A stretch of DNA of 64,000 nt, taken from Verrucomicrobiaceae bacterium (GTDB taxonomy: Bacteria > Verrucomicrobiota > Verrucomicrobiia > Verrucomicrobiales > Akkermansiaceae). The notes under the pieces are model-generated. The model searched no databases. It saw nothing but the letters and a program-made list of their open reading frames with translations, and was not told the DNA's origin. The stretch is taken from positions 1 through 64,000 of the forward strand of contig JAIYDP010000331.1 of the NCBI GenBank assembly GCA_027487435.1, given 5' to 3'. Positions within the stretch are counted from its first letter, which is position 1; every line of letters starts with the position of its first letter. Shown in pieces: positions 47,601 through 55,913 of this stretch. The translations under genes were made by a program, and so were the position numbers.

Positions 47601-50600
47601 CAACAACAGCCAAATCAAGACAGCACTTTCCATATTTATCGATTTTTGTTAGCGAACGAGATGGGAGAACTTATGCAAAACCAACATCGTCTTGGTCTCG
47701 ATGCTGATGCGAAAAAAAGTGTAGCCTTGATTCTGAAGTCAGGTCTGATGCTGTCTGGTCCGGGAATGTTCCTCGCCGACGGCTCATTTATGCCGGACAA
47801 AACCTTGTATTTTTCGAGCACATCAAGCGACAACAGGGAAAAGAAAAGTCTGGCGAAAGAGCTTGAAACGGTCGATGGCGACAACCGTTTTTGGTGTCGT
47901 ATGCTTGCTGCCAGTTTCAAGCAATCCAAAGGTGCCGAAATTTTACCTGAAATCACGCGTGAAATGAAATCCATCAAAGCATGGCCCGAGAGCGAAAAAA
48001 TCCATTTCACCAATTGGGTCTATCAAACGTGGCCAGACTTGACTTCCAGCTCGCTAAAAACATGGCTAAAACCAGATTACAAAGGAAACATTGCAAAACA
48101 CGAAAAGGTAATCAAGGAGCTTTCCTCACAACTCAAGGAACAATCCTTTGATCAAGAACAAATCCAAAATAGCCTATACATTTTGATCAACGATGACCCG
48201 AAAAAAGCTGCTACACTGTGGTCAGGCTTCATGGAATCGAGTTCTCAGTTGAATCTCCCAGTGTACAGCAATGTTAATGGAGTATCACTGGCACAACACG
48301 AATACTTGAATTACTCAATCATCAGTAATTTTGATGATTCAAGTGCTGCCGAAAAAACGGATTTCTACAAAACCATGCAGTTTCTCTTAGCTTTGGATCA
48401 AGCCGAGATCATCAAGCCCAATCTGAATAGCATCTCTTCCATTCTGCGTGATATCATCCGCCGAAACATTAGCAACTCATCTGACAGTAGTAACTCATCT
48501 AACATCCCCATTTCACCCACTCTTTCATCGATCAAAAATGTAAGTGTAGCAAAGATTGCCCAGCTCATTCTTTACGCTTCAGAAGTAGATAGTAAAACTG
48601 CCACATTACTTATGGAAAGCATGGTGGAATCGATGGATTACATGAACACGCCCGATGCTAAAACAAAGGAGTTTATCACATCATGGCTAGAAAAAACCAT
48701 AGCTCCAAAAAGCTCACGTCTGGCCAAATTCGGCTATGTATTTTTCCATACCAATTCAAATTCCTTGCAAGTGGAAAAATTGAGGACGCAATGCATCGCT
48801 GCTCACCAAGAGCTTTACAAAGATAAAGAAATCAGCCCTTTTTTCAAGCTGGAATGCTTCTCGGAATTAGAAGATTACTCATCAGACATTTACAAGAATC
48901 AAGACCTCATCAACTCTATCTTAGACATCGTGATGGAGTGCGAGTTGACTAATCCACAACAGTTTTCTACAGTTTATTCAATGGTTAGCGATTTTTCGAG
49001 CGCAACGAAAATCTCACCTGAATACAGTAAGCGCATGTGTAGGGAAGTTTACCCAAAAATACATGAGGCAATAGAAAACAACATTCAGTTACAAGGAGGC
49101 TACAAAGAACCAATGGCACAAGCATGGTTACAGTCATCTCTACAATCGGGAGATAAATCACTTTTTACAGAGTTCACACGTTTCAATCCCGACATGGCAA
49201 GAGGGAATCTGGCATGTCTTGTCGATCTCTTGAAGAACGAATGGGGAGAAGAATTGATAGCGCTTCTGCCGAAGCCGGGTATCATCTACACGGCTCCGCA
49301 CATTCTCCTAATTAAAGATGGAAATGGTAGCAATTATCATTATTTCACCATAGATTTGGAGCAAAAACTGGCAAAGTTCCTGCCAAGCATCAAAGACCCA
49401 CAGCAGCGTTTCCGCCTCGAAGTCATCATGGCCAATCTACCTGATTCACAAGGCAACGATAAGCCTACAATGAGTCGCACGCAGCGCGTAAATGCTTTGG
49501 CTAACAGATTTGCCGCGGAAGCCCCTTCTCAACGCGTGATACGAATGGAATTGTTATGCTATCTTTACAGTGGCGGCAAATCAATCAATCTGGAAGAGAT
49601 GCTTTCTCATGCGAACGCATTGGATCTCGCCGATGTCATTGATGTGCGATTCAATCGCAACGGCCGAGTCTCTCCATCTGATGAGCAATTGGTCGTATTG
49701 CAACAAGCGATGATCGAACAAACCATGCAAGCAACCCTGCTAGAACAAAAATCCGAATTTTTCATTCGCCAAATGAAAAGCTTAAGCCTGCTCCACAGTG
49801 CTAACAATGGGTATTCGATTTCGAGAATATTGAGTAACAATTTCAAGAATCTAAGCCCCTACATCATCAACATGTTTGTGGAACAGCCTGAGAAACATCA
49901 GAAACTCGCCGAAGAATTCATCGACATTTGCACCAGTGCGATCGAGATGTCTGGGAAGCACTCCTCTGACGGCGTAGTTCCATTCTACCTCTTTTCACAA
50001 ATGGCTCACAGCCTGAGTGGCCAAGGGAAAAAGTTTGCCGCTTGGGACAAGCAATTAAGTTCTAAAGTAAAATCACGCCTCAAAGAGAACAAAGAATACT
50101 ATTCCCGTGAAGTCTTCCGCTCTTTCCCTAAGAAATGTATCATCGATAGCAATGGAAAATCCAACGTGCCTAAATTGCTCGTCAAGCTCCTGAGTGACGA
50201 TGAAACAAGCGGCTATCTCATGTCCCTCGTATCAAAGATAAACGTTTTCGTGGAGAATCAATTTGTCAGCATTGATGAATTTGCCCAAGCAATCGATGCC
50301 GTGCCCGACACCTGTTTACGAAAGCCCGACTACTTGATTGAACGAGCAGGCATGCTCATGAAGCGCAAAACAGACATCGTGTCTGCCGATAAAGACTATG
50401 ATCGTGCCCGAGAACTCGCAACATCCTTAAACTTGGCTCCGGTCATCGAAAGAGCCAATGCTCATCAAGCTAGTATGTACTTTGACAACGGTAAAAAGGC
50501 CGAAGCAGAAAAACTCGCCGCCACAGTTGACGTAAGCAAACTATCTGATCAAGATACGAAACTGTTCGCACCACTTGCAAAGTTCGCTAAACCAACTCCT

Positions 50601-50636
50601 CCAGCTAATCCCCCAACGACCAAGGAAACTCCGTAG
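41619..50636 (+). CDS. giant exported TPR protein (3,005 residues)
   Basis: The N-terminal segment MKTPLFTYAWLASLMIFGTS is a signal peptide. Residues about 60-960 are TPR-type repeats, for example LAAFYEFSGNDSEAIVALNA, LAVFLAMNGKPEEAVALWID and LAELFETQGDIKKAETLMQS. A Gly/Tyr-rich low-complexity insert follows at about 930-985 (QGYGHYYNHY, NPYGYGGISWGSSYGMG). The remainder is helical with few recognisable repeats. A second Arg/Ser/Tyr/Gly-rich insert lies near residue 1800 (SRYSRGSYYGRGSNSS) and a Ser/Asn run near 2290 (NSSDSSNSSN). The last 100 residues return to TPR character (DYDRARELATSLN) and end in a Pro-rich tail. No beta-modules are present. It is separated from the next gene by only 2 bp. 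I infer a periplasmic scaffold linked to the MoxR-VWA genes; no enzymatic motif was seen. Confidence 0.7.
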   Translation: MKTPLFTYAWLASLMIFGTSVELDEKSSRYHTMLLKKPESTAVLSRFIDAWLETADQAALTDILKAKAQAGGAADWRVLAAFYEFSGNDSEAIVALNAAVKAGPDDKTTRLARAKLLGKLLLFDKAIDDLSEAAKDPNLELEATTLTGRYLARAGQPDKAVESWGKLIAAHPEDIGLQEDLLDLLIEENLMDQAIATSIKLTAATKDPYQKAIRRLRTAQIYSLANRKSEAAKEYQEILGLAAQDSWLERETLALVNKLFISQDDSDGWKTFLEEAIVATPKRTALQENMAQHLLTTGNIEEAVALYRNLIQTNPGVRGFRESLISLFEQANKNKEASQELTALLEKNQNEPQLWEKLATIHQKLGDQKATTDAIDKAAALMTQDEAGKIQSAQLYLRFQNKETCETILRAAAKEFGPLSEAADNLAVFLAMNGKPEEAVALWIDASKKADRESLLRISRSLSAHGKVVEAYQILADREKEFADDSLVLTALCQAAQLTEKSAQAIPAALTLVKLSIAATDIENSIKVAAALILRSEMSDEVIQQITGMPAASLGERCLLAQLHELTGDTISSEKAITAAATTDASLAAAAMRVSLLETRGDLPGAVAAMRELMTKPGGNKPHFLKRLVDLLERSGDIPAALVEVTKWKTVAPGDKAAWLKHAELFTASGEPERATAELRRACAKFGNDEQMRQKLVSSQIEAGANTDALRILMQLHDESESTATKIKYASQIASTSMIEGRAEEMEQLFRKRSRDNPTAVAPLLVLREMMVTWQRNEEAAELLLEASRRKPDDIDLQAQLAELFETQGDIKKAETLMQSLIAKHNSIDIKRRLVAFYTRNGYAEKAQTLTKEIALNSVDPRQIETIAVSMLTSKQSADAIEMLRAASTKFPLDWRISYLYAYALELNDQPELAFQTFLALSQIKEEIPNFVAPLQQNQGYGHYYNHYASIKPDNNIYAQIQQFFRTPQEAYLQQNPYGYGGISWGSSYGMGMLPVLQLPTDSKTLRRYALVHALMITKKGKEELAAQRINQLRNKEFPFWNAFVKLSMIKDPSLYPALLEETPVDPYMVKMLIRYGLPSQHIGRNPTTPVIKPETWWKISADLAEKDPATALEALEMGYSTNPSKKRTQEEYQKSIDLLARIPAKERTVTFSALHSISHSSNDENVSAEQKAQLERLMEESMEANGDGLQYQLKKLAKSIEKSALAGDYVKAGEASNKFIKAAEKINQSHPFYNIQQQQLYLSHSNSSVARLWADNAKPITPAQIIEQFRYEPLIGQAMNLGVKFLLAYNPQHGLAQPELSPARAELMKALKINENQANQPKSPSKLDIKDPKAFLEGVMKLDRPLDRVLVLYACQLPALLDPLLTQLTAEESKPDDKLLLWASAYQANDKKNLPLAYELAVRCRNIAKRDIQSSADQQIVLIASLLLAEKVNTVDLSAAKSAILRAAKSIINQEEKVIAAKKLKQFGLELAADRMVRPSLTRNRNASSRSHYGSGINPKTTQDAATLARKGNRAGAATQFYQQIRQVFQQQQGNHSYYLREIKELVKSLKLEKDIAAQMRPSATAPFRERVEFMRVMCAIDNPDQYTAELKALFQENPEDSHLIKMMTHIGEKEIQTALAKKFASLKPQEIMHWGAGIVQDFSETDRNMDDKTYLAYLSRMELIIAILEHQPTEQKMPNTLAWINDIITQWQNNHYVNGNYLRAFGSPLPTAPKVDNPLCTKRDEVIHRMALAMIKHKDTSGTGFLLLKTGKELWQIEDASLQQIALTSYKSMLAGLNFAKTEQPVAKGLFESEDEEDPFSQMSRYSRGSYYGRGSNSSESEKSIRDALALSAELKPLTKEDLLPSLKEPERKLVVGWLSYFAAPTAQLAAERKTTMTENIVAFQTSVEIARLVNIPIIPGVTLMLNHKDAKNLTQRGFFNPDINMIQPFFDQANQAKTQQECEKLLTYITEQYLGEKKLWSLYEIASINRNRRSYYASEIDTRIQAYRSVIQQQPNQDSTFHIYRFLLANEMGELMQNQHRLGLDADAKKSVALILKSGLMLSGPGMFLADGSFMPDKTLYFSSTSSDNREKKSLAKELETVDGDNRFWCRMLAASFKQSKGAEILPEITREMKSIKAWPESEKIHFTNWVYQTWPDLTSSSLKTWLKPDYKGNIAKHEKVIKELSSQLKEQSFDQEQIQNSLYILINDDPKKAATLWSGFMESSSQLNLPVYSNVNGVSLAQHEYLNYSIISNFDDSSAAEKTDFYKTMQFLLALDQAEIIKPNLNSISSILRDIIRRNISNSSDSSNSSNIPISPTLSSIKNVSVAKIAQLILYASEVDSKTATLLMESMVESMDYMNTPDAKTKEFITSWLEKTIAPKSSRLAKFGYVFFHTNSNSLQVEKLRTQCIAAHQELYKDKEISPFFKLECFSELEDYSSDIYKNQDLINSILDIVMECELTNPQQFSTVYSMVSDFSSATKISPEYSKRMCREVYPKIHEAIENNIQLQGGYKEPMAQAWLQSSLQSGDKSLFTEFTRFNPDMARGNLACLVDLLKNEWGEELIALLPKPGIIYTAPHILLIKDGNGSNYHYFTIDLEQKLAKFLPSIKDPQQRFRLEVIMANLPDSQGNDKPTMSRTQRVNALANRFAAEAPSQRVIRMELLCYLYSGGKSINLEEMLSHANALDLADVIDVRFNRNGRVSPSDEQLVVLQQAMIEQTMQATLLEQKSEFFIRQMKSLSLLHSANNGYSISRILSNNFKNLSPYIINMFVEQPEKHQKLAEEFIDICTSAIEMSGKHSSDGVVPFYLFSQMAHSLSGQGKKFAAWDKQLSSKVKSRLKENKEYYSREVFRSFPKKCIIDSNGKSNVPKLLVKLLSDDETSGYLMSLVSKINVFVENQFVSIDEFAQAIDAVPDTCLRKPDYLIERAGMLMKRKTDIVSADKDYDRARELATSLNLAPVIERANAHQASMYFDNGKKAEAEKLAATVDVSKLSDQDTKLFAPLAKFAKPTPPANPPTTKETP

Positions 50637-50638
50637 TT

Positions 50639-52273
50639 ATGCCACATTCCATTTCCTCATTTTTGCATGACGTAAAAAAGCACCTTAATCGCTCGCTGAT
50701 ACGTCACGGAGCGATTACCGCGATGATGATCCTCGCAGGTGCTTGCATCCTGTGGGCACTGGCCTGGCGAATTTTTGGCTATGCTGCACCTGCCATCGGC
50801 TACGCGATTGGAGCCAGTGTTACATTGCTCTGCGGAATCATTCTCTTTCGCATCAAACGCCACCTGCTGCCCGCCGCTGCGATGAAAGCAGATGAGTATT
50901 TCCGACTGAAGGATGCACTGATATCCTTTCTCGATTTCCACCAACGCAACGAGCACGATGCTGAGGTGTATCGTTTGCAGCAGCAATCCGTAGAACGAAG
51001 CATCGCACCACATTCAGCGAGTGGCATTTCCCCGAGCATGCCACGCCGTCGTCTCGGCATCTGCGTAACTCTTGTGCTGATTGCTGTAGGTTTGGCTCTG
51101 ATGCCACACTCCGCAGCGGTAAGACAAAAAATCGATCAAGAAAATCTCACTTTGGCACGAACCGAGCAGATTCAGAAGGAAATGCACGAGGTTGTAGAAG
51201 AAATGATCGCAGCCATGGACGAGAAAGAAAAAGAACTTCTTGCGCCTGAAAAATTGCGCGAATGGGTCAAAGACCTCGATGCCACGAAGGACCAACGTGA
51301 GGCGATGAAGAAGCTCGCGAAATTTGAACAAAAAGTCTCAGAGGCTATGAAAGGCATGGAAGCCCGCAAGGATGAAGAAATTCTAAAGCTTGCCGCAGCA
51401 GAATTGGATGCCTCAAAAATGGCCGATGCGAAGCAGCTTGCCAAAAAGTTAGAGAGCAAAGACTTCGAAAACGCCAAGCAACAACTTTCCGAACTCAAAA
51501 AGGAAATGCCGAAAGATCTCAAGAAAATGACTCCTGAAGAAATGAAGAAGTTGTTAGAGAACACGGAGAAAATGAAAGAAATGAGCCAACGCATGGCAGA
51601 TGGAGCACGCAAGCGCGACTTTGGTAAGCAGGCAAAAGCGGGGCAAAATGGCAAAAACATGAAAGCCTTAGAGGGCAAAAATGGCGAGGAAGCTCAGGAA
51701 ATGGATCAACTTCTCCAAGACCTGGAAGAAGCTGCTGCTGATGCTGACCAAGAAATGGAAGAACTCGAAGAAGGAGAGGAAATGGAAGCCGGCGAAGCCA
51801 TGGATAAGCTCGACCAAGAACTCGAAAAACTCGGACGCAGACTTGGCAAGCTCGATGCCAAACAAAAGGCGCGTTCGCGCATGAAGGGCTTAGGCAAATG
51901 CGCGGCAAAGAGCCAACAGTTTGCCAATGGTCAAAGCCAGCAACTAGGACTTGGACAAATGCAGTCACAACAGCCCGGTGGCCTGAAGCCAGGCACAGGA
52001 CATAGCGATGCCAAGCGCAAGGAAAAAGATGAACGCAAAGACAATGGCAATCTCACACAACTGCAAGGCCAGCAGGGCGATGGCCCGAGCCGTTCCAGCG
52101 TCGAGCAAGCCGATAGCGGAGAAGGAGTTTCTGGACGAGCTGGTTCGGAAAAAAATCGCGATTTCCGCAAACAAACCGAATCCTTGGTGCAGCGTGACGA
52201 TGTGCCAGAAGAGTTAAAACAAGGAATCCGCGAATACTTCAACCGCGTCCACGAAGTCGAAACGAAAGAATAA
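50639..52273 (+). CDS. membrane-anchored coiled-coil protein of the MoxR/VWA (BatC-like) operon type
   Basis: This is a 544-residue protein. Two membrane helices in a hairpin (about residues 26-48 and 53-70), a soluble helical part with LKDALISFLDFHQRN, and a third helix at about 138-156 (GICVTLVLIAVGLALMP) come first. About 160-410 is an unbroken, very charged coiled coil rich in Lys/Glu/Met. A Gln/Gly/Ser-rich low-complexity part (SQQLGLGQMQSQQPGGLKPG) follows. The C-terminus QRDDVPEELKQGIREYFNRV matches the closing 'VPxxYRxxVxxYF' block of proteins encoded next to MoxR/DUF58 genes in planctomycetes and verrucomicrobia. The function in these operons is unknown; the topology suggests an inner-membrane protein with a long soluble rod. 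Confidence 0.65.
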   Translation: MPHSISSFLHDVKKHLNRSLIRHGAITAMMILAGACILWALAWRIFGYAAPAIGYAIGASVTLLCGIILFRIKRHLLPAAAMKADEYFRLKDALISFLDFHQRNEHDAEVYRLQQQSVERSIAPHSASGISPSMPRRRLGICVTLVLIAVGLALMPHSAAVRQKIDQENLTLARTEQIQKEMHEVVEEMIAAMDEKEKELLAPEKLREWVKDLDATKDQREAMKKLAKFEQKVSEAMKGMEARKDEEILKLAAAELDASKMADAKQLAKKLESKDFENAKQQLSELKKEMPKDLKKMTPEEMKKLLENTEKMKEMSQRMADGARKRDFGKQAKAGQNGKNMKALEGKNGEEAQEMDQLLQDLEEAAADADQEMEELEEGEEMEAGEAMDKLDQELEKLGRRLGKLDAKQKARSRMKGLGKCAAKSQQFANGQSQQLGLGQMQSQQPGGLKPGTGHSDAKRKEKDERKDNGNLTQLQGQQGDGPSRSSVEQADSGEGVSGRAGSEKNRDFRKQTESLVQRDDVPEELKQGIREYFNRVHEVETKE

Positions 52274-52287
52274 TCACCACTGCCACC

Positions 52288-53265
52288 ATGTCCACACTTG
52301 AAACCAACACCATTCATTTTTCTGAAACCTTTCTGCGAATTCGTACCGAGGTAGGGAAATTCATCGTCGGCCAGACCGACATCATCGACAATGTTCTCAC
52401 TGCGATTTGCTGCGGTGGCCACGTTTTGTTAGAGGGCGTGCCTGGCCTAGGCAAAACAGCTTTGGTGAACACTTTGGCGAAGGCGCTACATTTGAAATTT
52501 GGTCGGATTCAGTTCACACCCGACCTGCTGCCGAGCGATGTTGTCGGCACCCAAGTATTGATCGAGCACGAAGGCCGTAGATCACTCGAATTCCAACATG
52601 GCCCCGTATTTTGTAACATTCTGCTGGCTGACGAAATCAACCGCGCGACTCCCAAAACCCAGGCCGCGCTGCTAGAGACGATGCAAGAAAAACGCGTCAC
52701 TGTCGCCGGAACGACTCATACGCTGGCAGCACCATTTTTTGTCTTAGCCACGCAAAACCCGATTGAGAATGATGGCACATATCCCCTGCCCGAAGCTCAG
52801 CTCGACCGATTCTTTTTCAAACTGCAAGTCTCCTTGCCGGATCACGAGGGTTTTGCCGAAATCCTCAATCGCACGGGCGGGAATTCGCAACCAGAAATCC
52901 AAGCAGTGGCAACGGGAGATGACATCATCGCCATGGGCAAAACGCTGCGCGAAATCCCGGTGGCCAAGGACGTGCAAGACCACCTCATTCGCATCGTGCG
53001 CAATACTCACCCAGAAAATGAAAAGGCCCCAGACAAGATCAAAAAGTATGTGCGCAACGGTGCTAGCCCGCGTGCCGCACAAGCGATGCTTTCCGCAGCT
53101 CGCGCCAAAGCCTTGCTCGATGGCCGATTCCATGTATCGCGCGAAGATGTGGATGCTGTCGCCGAACCCGCGTTGCGGCATCGCATGATTTTGTCATTCG
53201 AAGGTGAAGCGGACGGCATCAAGCCGGAAGATTTGATCAAATCTGCGATTCGTAACGCCTACTAA
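52288..53265 (+). CDS. moxR: MoxR-family AAA+ ATPase
   Basis: This is a 325-residue cytoplasmic protein of normal length. Walker A is GVPGLGKT at residues 50-57, Walker B ILLADE at 111-116, sensor 1 VLATQNPIE at about 152-160, and the arginine finger region PEAQLDRFFFK follows. A C-terminal lid helix bundle (GASPRAAQAMLSAARAKALL) completes the fold. MoxR ATPases act as chaperones or remodellers of VWA proteins encoded beside them. It lies 14 bp after the BatC-like gene and 8 bp before DUF58. Confidence 0.93.
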   Translation: MSTLETNTIHFSETFLRIRTEVGKFIVGQTDIIDNVLTAICCGGHVLLEGVPGLGKTALVNTLAKALHLKFGRIQFTPDLLPSDVVGTQVLIEHEGRRSLEFQHGPVFCNILLADEINRATPKTQAALLETMQEKRVTVAGTTHTLAAPFFVLATQNPIENDGTYPLPEAQLDRFFFKLQVSLPDHEGFAEILNRTGGNSQPEIQAVATGDDIIAMGKTLREIPVAKDVQDHLIRIVRNTHPENEKAPDKIKKYVRNGASPRAAQAMLSAARAKALLDGRFHVSREDVDAVAEPALRHRMILSFEGEADGIKPEDLIKSAIRNAY

Positions 53266-53273
53266 TTCAAGTC

Positions 53274-54173
53274 ATGCCCGTAGAACCGCAAACCGGACTG
53301 GAACCCGGAGCATTGACCAATGCTGGCTTCATTCGACGACTGGAAAGTCTCTTTCTGTTAGTCCGTCGCGTGCTGGGAGGCTCCTTGCAAGCGGATCGCA
53401 AAAGTCCAAGAAAAGGTGCGGGCATTATGTTTGCTGACTACGCCGAATATCACCACGGCGATGACTATCGTGCCATCGACTGGCGCGTTTATGCGCGCAA
53501 TGATCAATTGGTCATCAAATTGTTCGAGCTTGAAGAAGATGCCACCTTGTATCTTTTGTTAGATTTATCGCCCTCGATGATTGCCAAATTGGATGCGGCA
53601 AAAAAACTTGCTGCGGCTCTGGGCTACATCGCGCTGAATTGCCAAGATCGCGTCGCGGTGTATGGACTGGCCGATGAGCTAAAACCCTTGCTCGATCCCG
53701 CACGCGGACGCGGCAAGGTATTTCCACTGCTGCGCTCTTTGGAGGCGGCGACAAGTTTTGGTGCCGACACGAATTTTTCTGCATGCACGAAAAGCCTGCA
53801 AGCGCGCCACCGCAAGAAAGGCTTGGTGGTGGTCATCTCCGACTTCCTATTTCCTAACGGCTATTCCGACGGCTTAAAACGTTTGAGCGGCTTGGGGCAC
53901 GATGTTCATGCCATTCAACTCCTTACCGAAGATGATCTGCAATGCGACTGGAAGGGCGATGTGGAAATCGAGTGCATCGAAACTGGCAGTCGGGAAAAAA
54001 TCACCATCACAGCACGCGAGGCGGATGCCTATGCCGCTGCGGTCAAGGATTGGAATGAGGGGCTGAAGAGCGAATGCGCACGACGCGGTATCGGCTTCAG
54101 TCGCACCATGCACGGCGAGGCGTTTGAGGATGTGATTCAAACCATTCTGCGGCAAGGAGGGCTGGCATCATGA
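53274..54173 (+). CDS. DUF58 domain protein
   Basis: This is a 299-residue cytoplasmic protein. The DUF58 core is clear: YHHGDDYRAIDWRVYARNDQ and VIKLFELEEDATLYLLLDLS, followed by PSM, which completes an intact MIDAS-like DxSxS. The VWA-like half continues with LVVVISDFLFPNG. DUF58 proteins are standard partners of MoxR in operons with BatA/BatB-like genes. The stop overlaps the next start by ATGA, indicating translational coupling. Confidence 0.9.
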   Translation: MPVEPQTGLEPGALTNAGFIRRLESLFLLVRRVLGGSLQADRKSPRKGAGIMFADYAEYHHGDDYRAIDWRVYARNDQLVIKLFELEEDATLYLLLDLSPSMIAKLDAAKKLAAALGYIALNCQDRVAVYGLADELKPLLDPARGRGKVFPLLRSLEAATSFGADTNFSACTKSLQARHRKKGLVVVISDFLFPNGYSDGLKRLSGLGHDVHAIQLLTEDDLQCDWKGDVEIECIETGSREKITITAREADAYAAAVKDWNEGLKSECARRGIGFSRTMHGEAFEDVIQTILRQGGLAS

Positions 54174-55912
54174 CCTTTCTTTCGCCTGCCTATCTTTGGG
54201 GATTGCTTGCCCTGCTGCCGTTGATTGCGGTGTATTTCTTGCGCGTGCGTCCTCGCCGCAGACCAGTCACTGCATTCTTCTTGTGGCAAAAAGTGTTAGA
54301 GCGGAAAAAAGCTTCATCGCTTTTTCAACGGCTACGCGATGCTTTTTCGCTCTTGCTGTTAATCCTCGCCGTGGCAGCGGCTGTGCTGGCAGCGGCTGGT
54401 CTGCGTTTTCAGCAAAATGATGAGCGGGATCTGGTGGTGTTTCTCGATGTGACGCCCTCGATGATGGCGCGCGATAGTTTGCCCAAGGGGAAAACCATGC
54501 TCGACTTAGCCCGCACTCATGCAGCCGATATGGTCAAGGCGATGAATGGCACGCGACGCATCGCCATCGGCACGGTTGCCGATGATCTGCAATTTGCCAG
54601 CCATCTCAGCGATAGCCCCAAAGACCTGCAAGATGCCATTCGCATGATCCAAGCCTCGGACTTGAAAGTGAGTGCCCGCGCGATTGCCTCGATCAACGAT
54701 TATGCCGATCGCAGCAAGAATCGCTATCGGGTCATTTTGTTGACTGACGGCCAAGGAGCTTGGAAAAATCTATCGCCGAATGTCGAAGTCGTGCGGCTAG
54801 GTTCCAGCGCAAAAACCAACACGGGCATCATCGCTGCGGATCTGGAATGGAGCGGCAATGCCGGAGATCGCGCACGCTTTTTCTACCAAGTCGCCACCTC
54901 CAGCGCTGGGGAAATCAAAGTTGACCTCGAACTCCGCAATGAAGAAAGCCAGACCAGCCTGCGTTTGATTCCTCTCACTCTCACAAAAAATCAAACGCTG
55001 AGCGACACCATCGAAATCGAAGGCGCCGAACCTGGTCGTTGGATGGCACGCTTGCTCACGCAGGATGCCCTAGCGAGTGACAACGAGGTGGCTATGGGAC
55101 TACCCGAGCGCAAACCTGTGCAACTCAAAGTGGACATCGCTGATTCCTATTTCTACAAGCGCTGCGTCGAGGCCTTTGAAATCGCCAACGGTGCCTTGCA
55201 ACTCAACGAAAGCGATCCAGAAATCGTGGTCAGCCAAGGCACGGCGACCGATGCTCCGCGCTCGGTGATTTTTGCGCCGAAAGGAAATTCGCCCTACTGG
55301 AGCAATGCCGAAGAAGCGGTGGATGTGCTGATCGCCGAGCCGAAAATCCCCGATCATCCCGTGCTGAAAAACATCGACTGCGATGCCTTACGTTTCGCCG
55401 GAGCAAAGAAGGCGGTGCCCACGACTGGCTCGCTGGTGTTACTCGCCTCTGAGTCGGGACAAGCGCTGATCTGGAAATCCGAAGTCGCCGGAAAATCGGC
55501 TGTCGTCATCAATCTCGATCCCACGGAAGAAGAATTCTTCCTCTCTCCCTGGTTTCCTGTCATCATTCACAATGCCGCAACGCACTTGGCAGGACGAAAT
55601 GAAATCCCGCGCGCTACCTTGGCTACAGGCACAGTCACCCAGCAAGCGAGCGGCGCGACCAAACCTGATGGCTCCACGCAAGCAGACGATACGCTTGTCG
55701 TCGAACAACGCGGCCACTGGCGCAGCAAGGTCAACAACTGGTTCGGTGCTGCTGTATTTTCCGCAGAAGAAACGGTACTGGATGGCAGCGGCCCACAGGC
55801 TTCTGCCAAAGAGACCGATAGTGGACACCCGTTGCTGCTGTGGTTGATCTGGCTCGCGCTCGCCTTGTTGATGGCGGAAGTATTTTTGTATCATCGTAGA
55901 ATGGTTGGTTAA
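54170..55912 (+). CDS. BatA-type membrane protein with VWA domain
   Basis: This is a 580-residue protein. The N-terminal BatA domain has a first helix (LSPAYLWGLLALLPLIAVYFL), RPRRRPVTAFFLWQKVLERK and a second helix at about 60-82. The VWA domain at about 85-215 has DVTPSM at the MIDAS, with Thr in place of the first Ser, and VILLTDGQG later. A middle beta-rich region (about 225-480) and a last membrane helix near the C-terminus (LLLWLIWLALALLMAEVFLY) follow. A large domain therefore lies between two membrane anchors, as in Bat family proteins. Because the MIDAS Ser is substituted, metal binding could be altered. Confidence 0.82.
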   Translation: MTFLSPAYLWGLLALLPLIAVYFLRVRPRRRPVTAFFLWQKVLERKKASSLFQRLRDAFSLLLLILAVAAAVLAAAGLRFQQNDERDLVVFLDVTPSMMARDSLPKGKTMLDLARTHAADMVKAMNGTRRIAIGTVADDLQFASHLSDSPKDLQDAIRMIQASDLKVSARAIASINDYADRSKNRYRVILLTDGQGAWKNLSPNVEVVRLGSSAKTNTGIIAADLEWSGNAGDRARFFYQVATSSAGEIKVDLELRNEESQTSLRLIPLTLTKNQTLSDTIEIEGAEPGRWMARLLTQDALASDNEVAMGLPERKPVQLKVDIADSYFYKRCVEAFEIANGALQLNESDPEIVVSQGTATDAPRSVIFAPKGNSPYWSNAEEAVDVLIAEPKIPDHPVLKNIDCDALRFAGAKKAVPTTGSLVLLASESGQALIWKSEVAGKSAVVINLDPTEEEFFLSPWFPVIIHNAATHLAGRNEIPRATLATGTVTQQASGATKPDGSTQADDTLVVEQRGHWRSKVNNWFGAAVFSAEETVLDGSGPQASAKETDSGHPLLLWLIWLALALLMAEVFLYHRRMVG

Positions 55913-55913
55913 C

